Shown: positions 46,703-57,603 of the stretch, one piece after another
How positions within the stretch are numbered: the first letter of the stretch is position 1
How the letters are laid out: every line of letters starts with the position of its first letter
NCBI RefSeq assembly: GCF_004011695.2
Contig: NC_082416.1
Coordinates: 620,001 to 684,000, forward strand
Direction: 5' to 3'
DNA: 64,000 nt
DNA from: Ascochyta rabiei
Lineage: Eukaryota > Ascomycota > Dothideomycetes > Pleosporales > Didymellaceae
Notes under the pieces: model-generated
Told to the model about the DNA's origin: nothing
The model's database searches: none
Seen by the model: only the letters and a program-made list of their open reading frames with translations
Translations under genes and position numbers: made by a program

Positions 46703-47292
46703 ACCTCGTGACAGAAGTTTCAGCAGCCAATTCATTTTAAAAGAGTAAGACCCAGTTAGAGACCTTCACGGGTCCTACTACAAATACGTGTTAATAAGAG
46801 AAGAAAGCTTTGTTAACAGCAATATGAAGGTTATTATTCTTTAATGAGGGCGCTAAATCTCAGCATTAATCAAGAATACGTAGGCAGTATATAAACTACA
46901 ACACTGATCCTAAGTCATGGGGTGTAAATGGTCTTTCGTTCACAACCCATATGGCGTTGCGGGGATGATTACCGAGGAAGCTGCGGATGTAATACTAGGG
47001 TCTCTGAACGCTCCGGTACTGTTCCGCCCTCGAACATTACTTCAAAGTTGCCATTGTTCGATATCCATGTCAAGACATGAGCGCATGACTTGTTACACAG
47101 TTGAATGTGAGAGCTTGCGATTGAAGGGAGACGTTTGTTCTACACGATTAGGATTTGCTGTGGAAAAGTGCTAATCCGGTATGCGCTTGGCAGGTCCTCC
47201 AATTAACAGCAGCCAGATCAAACACTGGTCATCACCCCTCATGTTCCGTTCGCCCGATTATGGGAGACACATCAATGCAATCTATTCACATA
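46703..47292. other. intergenic between MITE and oxidase gene
   Basis: A TATATAA at about 46889 precedes an 85-codon Cys-containing frame (46917-47174) by some 25 bp. The frame has no signal peptide or family match, so I do not call it. Confidence 0.4.
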
Positions 47293-50200
47293 CTAAGCGC
47301 GGAATTCCCGACCACTCATCTTTATTGCATTCGATGGCGACGGGTAAGTGTCCTTCACAGGTCCAATACCAGGAAGCGGTTGGAAAGATGGCGTGTTGGG
47401 CCAATCTCCGAGCCGAGCCGGGTCACCACCAATGCGAATCCATGTTGCATGAGATGGCACACCATTATCAAGGACGAACATGCGATACCATCCCGGCGGT
47501 GCCACATACGGGCCAGGAGGCGCGGTGACGGTGCAGCTCGGCCAGTTGGCACAATTAATGCGAGGAAAGAGGATGCGCGCGCCCATTGAATTGCCGTGAG
47601 TGCTGGCTTCCGATCCGAGGAGTGACACCTTGATGCCTGGTCCAGAACCTGTGACTTGGAAGTTATATTCTGCTTCGTTGATCCAGTCCTTGCTCTCGAT
47701 TGTGAAGGCAGGCCGAGCCTTATTTTGAGTCAAGTACGGTGGTAGGAAAACCTCCAAGCGGTATTCCTGAGGATGCTTGTCGTCTTCCGGATCAGAGCCG
47801 GAAACTAGGACTCGGCCGTCGTCCATAAGCACGGCCTCCGAGTGATACATCCGCGCGATCGTAGTGTTAGCCATGATGCTCATGCGGTAGTGCTTCGGTT
47901 TCCTTGAATCATACAGAACCGCATTGAGGTTCGGCTTGTCGGCAAGACCGAAGCCTGCAGCACCTTCCTCTGCACCGTTGAGGATCAGGAAGGTACCATC
48001 AGGCAAAGTTGTCATACACGACATAACGCGGCGGGATGGCATGCGCTCGATTGTCCATTCGGGGTCAGGAATGTCAGGCTGAATCGTGACACAGTTGTCG
48101 ATGCCCCAGGCAGGAGCTCGTCCAGCACCGCCACAGATGAGTACCTCAAGAGGCTCTTGGTACGGAAAATTTTGTGGTAGGAGAACCTGCGATCCCTCAA
48201 GAGGGTATGTTCGACCCCCAGTATCGTCGTTGACCGTCGCAGGAACCTTTGGCAGAATCTTGATCGGGTCCAAAGTGTTTTCGTTGAGGATACGGGCTTC
48301 GTTGTAATACTGGATCATGATACCTCCAGATGGTAGCACCACCAAGAATGGGTAAAGGTTGTACGGATCGGTATCAAGCAGATATTGAGCGTACTTGAGT
48401 CCGCCAGCGCGAGGAAGGACCTCCATGTTTGGTACCGACGGACCATTAGAGCCATTTTCACCGCCTACGACAAGTATCGAACCATTAGGCATGATCATAC
48501 TGGACGGATACCAACGTGTAGTTTGTAGCTTGAGCTCGTTGGAGTTCTCCTGCCAGTCATTTGTACCATTGACACCAGCTGCACCGTTAGGCCAGTACAT
48601 GCGAACACCAAATAAAGAGTCCGCGGACCAGCCACCAACGTTAATGACGCGTCCTGCTCGATCTGGCATTGTCAAACTGGCTGCGCAGAACACGTCTGTT
48701 TTGAGACCATTGAGTTCGCGGAATGCGTGGAAGATATCGCCGCCGATTGAGGGATCAAGTTCGTAGGCGCCAGTGCCATTAGGTCCAGTCCCGTGTTTTT
48801 CGAGGAATGAAATCTTGCCGTTGACAAGGGGTTGAGCAATAAGAGGAATGACAGGGCTTCCTACGAGAAATTCATACCTCCCAGCGGCATCGCCTTGAGG
48901 ATAATCGAAGACATACAGAGGCTCTTCGGCAGTGTATTGGTACCAGGTAAGTCGGTTTCCTGCACCGCAAATGGCCTCTGGCTCGCCTGGGCAAGGAGTG
49001 TTGCATTCGTCTTCAGAGGCCTTCTGGGAGTTGGCCAGACCTTCCAGATTGCCGCAGTAGCACTCGACACCATACTCGAGTCCTGCAGTCATGTAGCCGT
49101 GCGTCGCGCACCTGTTGAGACACCAGGAAGGTGAATTGCCGGTTTCGTTGAATAGTTTCCAGGGCAGTGGCTTCTCCCAACCGCCCCCGTAGCTCGTTAT
49201 ACATCCCTGATAGGTCCAGTCTCCAACTTTCTGGACAGGTGCAGGTTTCTTGGTGATCTTGAGTGTCTTCTGGCTGGACCACACACTCAGCCTGTCGCCA
49301 CCTCCGCATTTCTGAGTAGCGTCCCCACCACAATCGGTGTTGCACTGGGCGTCGTCGCTGGCAAGAGAGGCGTTCATACGCAGCTGCGTGTCGCACTATA
49401 CAGCAGATGTCAAATTGAGAAGGCTGTGAGGATGTTGATGATCTTACAAAACACTGTGTATGGTACTCTAATCCAGCAACATCATACCCAAGCTTGGCGC
49501 ATATGTTGGAGCAAGAAGCAATTGTCATAAGAGGGTCATCAGGTTGTTGGTTTTGCATCACTCGGTAGCCAGGTCCATCAACGTAGCAACCCTTATACTC
49601 AAAGCCGTCAGGAAGGCCGGTGGCGATGGGAGCGACGCTTGACGACGCTCCTGGAGTGGAAGATGGTGGCGGCTCGTTGCCCAGGTAGAAGCGAAAGAGC
49701 GAGAGGCGATTCGGGCCACCACACATTTCGGTCTGGTTGCCGTTACAGGGCATGTTACATAGTGCTTCTCCATCCACAGCAGGAGCACCACCAAACACAA
49801 GCGCATTACCGCAGAAACCTACTCGGATTTAGTAAAGAAACAGTGGTAGATAAAGCATACTGACACTCCCCAGAGTACTCGGTGCCGGCGAGTACGTAAC
49901 TCTGAGCTCGACAGGCGTTACGGCATTTCTCGTTCGTCATCTGACCCTGTACAGCGGTGCCCTGTGGAAGTGAACGCCCTCCAGCTCCATCCACGTAGCA
50001 CCCTTCGTATTGCCAACCACTTTTAGGCTCAGGGGTTGGCGTAGGTGTAGCGCTAGAGATACTCGACAGTGTGGTGGGCTCTAATAAAATTTCATCGGCA
50101 GTAGCGTTGAGTTTGCTGGAACTCATATCGCCGCCCAGGCCATCATCGATTTCGAAGGTATCGGATCGAGCTGGCAGCGCAGCAGTGCGTTCATACAACG

Positions 50201-50732
50201 AGAGATAGTCTGGGTCACCACATGCTTCGTCAAGCGCACCTGCACACGCCATGTTGCATCCTTCGCCATCACGGTCGAGATCACCAAAAGCGCTTACGGA
50301 ATTGCCACAGAGACCTTGAACGTAAGTTAGCTATTGGCATTGGCAGATAGACAGAGGACCTCAGCTTGCAATTTCTGTTGTGTTCGGTTGCGGCTAGTGA
50401 GAACCCGGCAGAAGCACAGAATTCGATGCAGGTTCTGGCGTTTTGATCATCACTTGTAAGTGTGGCACTGCGCAGAGACCTCTGGCCAACCAAGTTGCTG
50501 TTTGTACATCAGTGAAGGATCTCTTGGCGTTGCTTTGACCATGCGCAGCAAAAAGCGAATGGCGATGAAGATCTTACCTGTAACATCCTTTGTACGACCA
50601 GTTCTTTGGTAAATCAGTAGAAGGCCCGAGACCCTGGCGTCCGGATAAAGTAGCGTTAGTGCATGTGTAAAGAAGTGTCAAGCATATACTTGTTGTGACA
50701 ACCGACTGAACGAAATTGGAAGTGCGACCCAT
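47293..50732 (-). CDS. four-WSC copper radical oxidase (AA5, glyoxal-oxidase type)
   Basis: Five exons (50578-50732, 50370-50497, 49865-50314, 49448-49818, 47293-49395) give 1068 residues. A signal peptide is followed by four WSC domains (about 45-125, 175-275, 305-408, 425-525), each with YxGC and a CxCGN-like core, divided by Ser/Thr/Pro linkers. The catalytic part (540-1025) has Cys605 (TDVFCAAS) and Tyr664 (TTRWYPSS) as the expected thioether pair, Tyr885-His886 (RMYHSEA) and His968 (ASTHGN) as copper ligands, and the C-terminal DUF1929 module. It should oxidise aldehydes or alcohols and release H2O2 at the cell wall. Intron 2 must use a GC donor. Confidence 0.9.
50314..50370 (-). other. 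GC-AG intron 2 of the copper radical oxidase
   Basis: The intron proper is 50315-50369, starts GCAAGC and ends TTCAAG. With it, exon 2 ends in the first base of a Cys codon that exon 3 completes, restoring CLCGN, the same position and phase as the GT intron in the second WSC domain. The only nearby GT donor (giving an exon end at 50360) breaks the frame. GC-AG introns make up a small minority in fungi. Confidence 0.7.
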
Positions 50733-51813
50733 GGCAGGCAAAACAGCGGAAGACTGAAACAGTAGACCAAAGAGCAAAGACAGATGCTTTGTACAACACA
50801 ATTTGCCGACTGCTGATCTTTCAAGGTTCAAAACGCAATCCCTTCGTGTCATCAATTGCTGACTGCGGTTATCCAGGAGATTGGGATTTGACTCGCTTTT
50901 CAAATGTTGACCTGATCTTAAAACCATTGATACTAACAAAAAGAGCGACAAGGTCCTGAGCGTGTGACATGGATGCACCCAGTATTGACATCGTGTACAG
51001 CTGAACGGGATCTGCCCAATCGCTATCTCGGGTGTGTGGTCTAATACGCAGCTCTGACACCGTAGAGTAGTGATAGATACACGTGAAGAGTCTTCTGAGC
51101 CACTAACTCGTGCTCATCGACACATTTCTCTCGTCCGTCATGATGAGGTGGTGTCTTATCAAATCCTACACGGCCCAACACGACTCTGCATCTCTCTGTT
51201 GTGCCGCTAAGGATCGGGATTCAGACAGTAACGACCGATCAGGCTCTTGTAGTTTCCTAGAGCGACACCTACGCGATGCTGAACCCGAAAGCTCGGTAAT
51301 TTGTAAATCAATAGCGTCGGGTCGGTCAATTTTCTGGGTACAGCCCTTCGTATCATCACATGCTGACTTGATCCTGGATGCTTAGCGAACGCATTAACCT
51401 TGGTCAGGCAGGTCCGTAGAGAGATTGTGGGCTGCCCGAGCGTTCAGATTGGTGATTCGCAGCGAGATACTGCAGGAGCGGAGATCAGAACCCTTAAATA
51501 GAAGCGAGGCGGTAGGTGCAACTTCATGCAGCTGCATCGTTATCCACAAAGCCAAACTTTTCAATCTGAATTGGGTTCTTCTTATATTAATCATATTGCG
51601 AGCAGGGCTGGTGCGTCAGCAGACTTGTGCTCGGAGAATATCCCACGTCAGCGACATTCGATAGTTCAGCGAAATGGCCTCTACCAAGAGTCAGCTCAGT
51701 ATCGCACGTGATAGCCCCAGAGATTTTGATCCTTGAAACCCACCAAGAGTCAAAGCAGCTTGTAGGACCCACGATGTAAATCAATTGTATTTTTGGCAAC
51801 AGACAGTACGCAC
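50733..51813. other. intergenic before the transposon block
   Basis: Upstream region of the copper radical oxidase. Short frames only. Confidence 0.5.
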
Positions 51814-52019
51814 TACCGTGTCTGTGCGCGCAACGCCCGCTTTTTACTAGTAAAAACACCAAAATCTCTTATTTTAAAAGCTAATTAACTCTACTATTAA
51901 TAGAGATAAAGACTAGCTTTCTATTATAAAAATATTCTATTTATATAGCTCTAAAAGCTAGTAGTAATTTTATTTTATAATATTTAGTATTAGCTCTAAT
52001 AATATTTCTAAGAGTTTTA

Positions 52020-53883
52020 ACGTACCCCACGGGCGAGCCGCTTAACAGGCGAGCCGCTCACTTTTGCTAAGCCCCTACCAAACTCCACCCTATTATAGCC
52101 CAAAATAACCTAGTTTAGTGCTATAAAGTGCAGTATGGCCTGTAATACTATTTAGAAACTACTTCTACCTCTTTCTAACACGTTTGCGCGTTGTGTCCTG
52201 TCTAATTGCACTGTCTACAGCGTCTTTAGGAAGGCTTACCTCCTTTAGCACGCACCTGCTTCTTTGCCTTCTTCCTATTACTACGCGCCCTAAACTCCTT
52301 TAAAGTTATTAATTGCAGGCTATCCTTAACTATTAGGGTCTCTTCTACCTAAACTTGCTTTCTTTTATGTAATTTTTATTGTGTAGCTGCCTTATTAGCA
52401 GCTTAAAGCTAAGTAATCTCCTGTTATACTAACACTAGCTTATGCGCAATTATTGCTGCCCCTTTTGCTACCTTCTTAAACGCCTTAACTATAGAGGTAG
52501 GCGAACTATCTATATACCTCTAAATCCTTGTCTTTATAAGTGTTAATTACAACCTAAGTTTAAGGGTGTTACTTAGGGTTTGCGACTGCTAGAGCTTGTT
52601 GTTAATAGATAGTAGTAGTAATAGAGTACGCAACTTTATATTAAGGGCTATTATAACCTGGTCTAGGTTAAATAGAACTAATCTAGCACCTTAGAACCCT
52701 CCCTAGATATTCTTAGAAGTAATTATAGCATTATAGGCGCGTATAAAGTATAGCAGGAACTCTGTCTTTATAATATAGTTAATCTAGTTATATATAAGTA
52801 TTTTAGCTTAGCACTTATATGCCTTCTTTAAAGCAGTAAAATAACCTATATTAAGGGGCTATGTAAGGTGTAATAAGTAAGGAGGTAAATAGAGAGCAAT
52901 AATCTTGTTATCCTTACAGTATTACTAGAATTTAAGAGAGTTATAGCTCTTATAACTATTAATAATAAGTAAATAGTAGGTGCTAATAGTACGCTCCTTT
53001 ATATGCCTGTTAAAGTGCTTTAACTAGTTAAGACTAAGCTTGTTAGTAGTCTAGCTGTTATTAGAGACTCTAATAACCTAGTTATAAGGCAGATCCTCTT
53101 CTTTGTACCAGGTAGAGAGGTAGTAGTAGGCTTTAAAGATAAGGAAGGCCAGAATAGCCTATCCTTTGGTATTAATGCTCACTATAGCTGTAGCCTACTC
53201 TTGGTTGCCTAGCTAGATAGCCTTTGGCTGACCCTGTTGTTCTGAAGCTGTAACAACTGCTCCTAGGGAGATCTAGCCTATTATAAAGCCTGTCTTGTTA
53301 AAGTTGTACGTGTCTTTATCCTAGATACTATACTTAGCTTTAATATTAGCTACTAGGCTAAACTAGCCCTGTAGAACCTTAGAATCCTTATAGAGGGCTC
53401 TCTTGTAGTTATACTTGCAATTAAACTTAACTTTAAGCTCTAGGTGTTGCTTAACAAACGTACTAGGCCAGTTTACGCTAATAGGGCCTAGATTGCGCTT
53501 AGCGCGTAAAGAATTAGCTATAGTAGCTATATCTAAGAGCTAAGGGGAAAATCCTTACGTATCTAGCTTAAGAATATACTTAATAATTACCTTCTTCTTA
53601 TTATTGTCTAGCTTCTGTAAGTTAGCTATAGAATCTGTGTGTAAAGGTTGTCCTGTATATTAGTTACTTAGTGTCTTTTAAGGGACCCTGTAGATAGCTG
53701 CAGCGCGTTACTAAGAGAGATTTATGTCTTGTTTAAGAGCCTAGAGCGCAAGCTGTATCTAAGCTTCCTTTAACGCATCTAAATGGTGTTGTTAAGAAGA
53801 CATTGGTGTAGGAGGAGAAGTTTGGTGGGGGCTTGGCAAAAGTGAGCGGCTCGCCTGTTAAGCGGCTCGCCCGTGGGGTACGT
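52020..53883 (-). mobile_element. RIP-damaged Fot1/Pogo-type DNA transposon
   Basis: The 1864-bp element has inverted ends of about 60 bp starting ACGTACCCCACGGGCGAGCC, each holding two copies of GGCGAGCCGCT, and a TA on both sides. Its size and coding remnant match Fot1-like members of the Pogo/Tc1-mariner group. The inside is very AT-rich with stops in all frames, while the terminal 60 bp stay GC-rich. Confidence 0.85.
52110..53803 (-). pseudogene. RIP-inactivated Fot1/Pogo (DDE_1) transposase
   Basis: Reading the minus strand from 53803 gives a recognisable DDE_1 transposase broken by dozens of TAA/TAG codons at former Gln, Arg and Trp positions. Identifiable pieces are the N-terminal helix-turn-helix (SIANLQKLDNNKKKVIIKYI), the central domain (PISVNWPSTFVKQHLELKVK), the first catalytic segment reading YNFNKTGF where YNFDETGF is expected, and a C-terminal zinc knuckle (C-x2-C-x4-H-x4-C) near 52180. 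The Asp-to-Asn and Glu-to-Lys changes are G-to-A transitions, as RIP makes. It cannot be active. Confidence 0.85.
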
Positions 53884-54107
53884 TATAAAAGGTCTAGAAA
53901 CTTTACTATACTAGTAAAAAATATTATATAATAAAATTACTACTAGCATTTAGAGCTATATAAATAGAATATTTTTATAAAAGAAAGCTAGTCTTTATCT
54001 CTATTAATAGTAGAGTTAATTAGCTTTTAAAATAAGAGATTTTGGTGTTTTTACTAGTAAAAAGCGGGCGTTGCGCGAATCCGGGCGTTGCGCGCACAGA
54101 CACGGTA

Positions 54108-54711
54108 GAACCCTAATGGTGGGCGACGGTCTCCGCAGTGCGGCTGCAGGCAAGACCTATGATTAGACACCACTATGCATATGATAGATCACAACGCCCA
54201 TCTACGCTAGCACAGCAAGCCATGTACTGACCATCCCATCGAACACCGAGTGTCGCCGGCGATTTCTGAGCGCGAGTCTGTCCCAGTTGGATGAACGCCT
54301 GAGAGCGCTCATTTTAAGCGGCATTGATATCTATCAATCCAGGTTTGTGCTGTGCGCGTCTCTGGCTGGTATAGACGATTAATGTCGCAAGATGATGCCG
54401 TCAACCAATTCTATAGCCGAGTGGATCTTCGTGGGCGAAAGTGAGTACTAGAGATGTTGGAAAATGTTATTAACAACAAATCGAAGTGTCACGCCGCAAA
54501 CTTGTTCGAACGGAATGCGCCGTACCCGATCAGAAACAACCTGGAACGAATCTATCGCAAATGTCGGCGTTGGGTTGGTAACAACCTCTAGACTCCCAAA
54601 GGAGCTGTAGTATGCTCAGGATCTCCATCCAAAGGTTACAGAAAGCCATGTCTCCTCTTCGATCGCCCCGAACCTGGGTGCTGCCTATGACAACGGTATC
54701 CTTCCCCTGTC
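54108..54711. other. intergenic right of the transposon block
   Basis: No supported gene. The upstream part of the NADAR-like remnant, if any, would lie in its last 100 bp but is not recognisable. Confidence 0.45.
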
Positions 54712-55041
54712 TTGGCTGATGGGTACATTGCAGGCCAGTACATGATGTACCACAAAGCATTTCTCATAGATGATACAAAATTCACAGCCAAGAGCGTTGA
54801 AGCTGGTGCCCCTACGAGAGCCAAGCAACTGGGCCGCGAGAATAGGAGCTTGAGAACCTGGGATGATAACTGCCACACATTTATCTACGAAGGCGACTAC
54901 ACCAGGTTCAAACAGAACAATGGCCTAAAAGACTTTCTGCTTGGCTCCGGGCAAGGAGCTTTAGCTGAGACAAGTCCCAACGATATAGTCTGGGGAGTTG
55001 AGTCCAACTTGGACCATACCGAAGGACACGGAGGAAAGTGA
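54712..55041 (+). pseudogene. NADAR-domain remnant
   Basis: A 109-codon frame, which begins TTG rather than ATG, contains the middle of a NADAR (YbiA/DUF1768) N-glycosidase domain: AGQYMMYHKAFLIDDTKF, ENRSLRTWDDNCHTFIYEGD, FLLGSGQGALAETSPNDIVW. The N-terminal FW motif and the C-terminal WGKNLLG helix that complete the fold are missing, and TGA follows at 55039. An acceptor-like TTGCAG just before CAGTACATGATG may be the end of a lost intron. Intact relatives cleave damaged riboflavin intermediates or ADP-ribose conjugates. It is probably dead, lying next to the transposon block. Confidence 0.55.
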
Positions 55042-55379
55042 AGAGATCGCTAACTGATTGACGCGCTCGAACGAGCTAGATGGAAGTTGCGAAAGGAAGA
55101 ATCCCAGGACAACAAATGCTGGAAGACCTCGGCGCCTTAACTTTGAACGGGCGGGGGGGATGCATGACCCCGCCGGTATTAACAGCGGGGTGGGACCGCG
55201 ATCCTGGGGTCGGAAACGGAATCATTGAGAATTCCGGTCAACCCCTCAGCGGCTCCACACTAGAACGGCAGTGTGATATTCGAGTGCGAAATGCTCAAAA
55301 AGCGATCGATGAGCATACTTGAGTAGGCACGATTGAACATTCAGATGAACGTTGTGTGAAACCGCTGTTCAGATTAGCA
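55042..55379. other. intergenic before the second P450
   Basis: An 80-codon frame (55080-55322) has no family resemblance and may continue the decayed NADAR region. Confidence 0.4.
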
Positions 55380-57141
55380 ATGTTCCATCAACTTCTTATC
55401 CAGCTCTCGCCGTCTATTATTGTCACCTTCAGCATCGTTGCGCTTGCTGCTCGGCTGTGGTACAACAAGTATGCAACTGGTCTGAATCATATCCCTGGAC
55501 CATTCCTTGCCAGCTTCACAGACTTCTACCGTCTTGCAGTAACACGAGGTTATCGTCCGGAACGCTGGCATATCAAACTACATAAGCAGTACGGCGATCT
55601 CGTACGCATAGGTCCGCGAACAGTGCTTTGCTCAAGCAACAAAGCAGCCAAGAAGATATATGCGCTCAACGCTGGATTTGTAAAGGTTGGTCTGCACGCA
55701 GATCTACGTCTACTTGCTGACTTGGTATATAGTCCGATTTCTACACCGTGCAACAGACTCTGGCGAAAGGGGTCCCGCTGAAGACCTTGTTCACATCAAC
55801 TGACGAGGCGTTTCATGCAAAATTACGCCGGGCTGTTAGCAATGCGTATGCTATGACATCATTGGTCCAGTTCGAGCCTTTGGTGGACTCTACGACAACA
55901 GAGTTTTTGAAACAGCTGAAGGAGCGATACGCTGACAGAGCAGATGAATCTGGTGTGTGTGACTTCGGTGCATGGCTCCAGTTTTATGCCTTCGACGTTA
56001 TCTGCGAACTTACTTACTCCAAACGGATGGGCTTTGTGGATCGTGGACAGGATATCGAGAATGTTATATCAAGCCTCGAATGGCTCTTGAGTTACGCTGC
56101 AGTGGTCAGTCTAGCTGATAGACAGCTGTGGTTTTTGCTTACAAATGTGTCAGATCGGCCAGATTCCTATTCTTGACAGATTGTTTTTGAAGAATCCCAT
56201 TCGGCGATGGCTGAGCGCGCGCGGTTGCATACCAAGCACACCGGTCGCTGTGTTTGCAAGTAAACGCATTCAGGAAAGCAAAGGTCAAACACCTGAGAAG
56301 ATGGAGTCTGCCAGAGGACAATCCCGCCGCGACTTCCTCTCTAGGTTCCAAGAAGCGCACCAGAAGGACCCAGATTTCATGAGCCAAGAGCGTGTGCTTG
56401 CGCTCACTGTTGCCAACATGTTTGCAGGGTCTGACACAACCGCCATATCGTGAGTCAAACCCCCGTCTCTCCTGTTCAGTGGGCGTTTTGCTGAGCATTG
56501 GTCAGACTGCGTGCTATCTTTTACAATCTTATCCGTAACCCGGATAAGCTGTCCAGGCTCTACGCCGAACTCGATGAGTGTGAGGCATCAGGAATCTTTG
56601 AACGTGGCAATCCACTGGTGGCCTGGAGCGATGTGCGCGAGTTGCCGTATTTAAGTGCTGTGATCAACGAATCATTACGGACACACCCCGCCGCAGGTCT
56701 GCCATTAGAGCGGATTACACCAGCTGGCGGTGTGCGAGTTTGCGACGTATTTTTACCGGCCGGTACCAATGTTGGGTGCAGCGCCTGGACTCTGCATCTT
56801 GACCAGGAGCTTTGGGGTGAGGACGCGGACCGGTGGAGGCCAGAGAGATGGATTGAAGCCAGCGACACTAAGAAAGCGGAGATGAAGAACAGCATGTTCG
56901 CCTTCGGAGCAGGTTCGCGAACATGCATCGGAAAGAACGTTAGTTATCTAGAGATGTACAAGTTGGTTCCTGCGGTGTTGCGCAGCTTCGACGTAAGTTT
57001 CAAACATGCTGATGAAGCTCCACTGACCTAAACGCACAACAGATCGATTTATTGTACCCAGAGAAGGAATGGACACTCCACAACGCATGGTTCGTCAAGC
57101 AGAGCGATTTCTACGTGAGATTGCGATCGAAGGAGGTCTGA
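55380..57141 (+). CDS. cytochrome P450 monooxygenase (second copy)
   Basis: Five exons (55380-55685, 55733-56104, 56154-56449, 56506-56992, 57043-57141) code for 519 residues. A membrane anchor precedes NHIPGPFLASFTDFYRL. The I-helix reads AGSDTTA (317-323), ExxR is ESLR (380-383), and the heme loop FAFGAGSRTCIGKN holds Cys465. All junctions keep phase and all hallmarks are present. It resembles pisatin-demethylase-like fungal P450s, but the substrate is unknown. An enoyl-reductase pseudogene follows, so it may be the survivor of an eroded small metabolic cluster. Confidence 0.92.
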
Positions 57142-57603
57142 GCGAGATAAAAAGCGAGTGGCTGGCGCTGAACACTGTCGTCCTTTGCTTGACTTGAAGG
57201 TATAGGCTTTGCTCTTGAAATAAAAAATTATTAAGTCCATGAAGTCATATTGCTGATTAGCGCCCTATATGTTTTCCCAACACGCTCGTCGTAAATCCGA
57301 ACTTACTATGTAGTGCATGCAATGCTTGAGACGTACGGATTTTCTACAAGAAATCAGGTCTTGGCCGGAATACCTGATGGAGATGTTGGGGTTTATGAGC
57401 CACAAGTGGGAATCTCTCTCACAACAGCCAACATCACTGCGTTGTCTACTTGCCCGGCTTACATGTTCGGTAACAGGGACGTAAAAGCAGCCAGCTTAAC
57501 AAGGCATCTTGTCTGATTATCAATACATATCGCCAGAGCGACTCAAAGGAAATCTTACTTGAAATCAACCAACCTAATTCAACTTCGTGTTTGAGGCCTC
57601 TTC
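57142..57603. other. intergenic
   Basis: The 3' flank of the P450 gene. A 67-codon frame (57313-57516) shows no recognisable content. Confidence 0.45.

Larger units (their letters stand above)
51816..54105. mobile_element. palindromic TA-flanked element, split by an insertion
   Basis: The ends CCGTGTCTGTGCGCGCAACG (left) and its reverse complement (right) are flanked by TA (51814-51815, 54106-54107). About 200 bp of AT-rich inverted arms follow on each side. The right arm carries an extra 17-bp copy of the CGCAACGCCCG segment. With the inner element (52020-53883) removed, about 430 bp of nearly palindromic sequence remains, a MITE of the Tc1/mariner kind without coding capacity. One element with very long inverted ends is the alternative. 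Confidence 0.75.

Noticed and set aside
46917..47174. 85-codon Cys-containing frame with a TATA-like box 25 bp upstream
   Set aside because: No signal peptide, so it does not fit a secreted Cys-rich effector; length is within chance range.
55374..55571. minus-strand frames over the second P450
   Set aside because: Antisense shadows of a five-exon gene with all P450 motifs.
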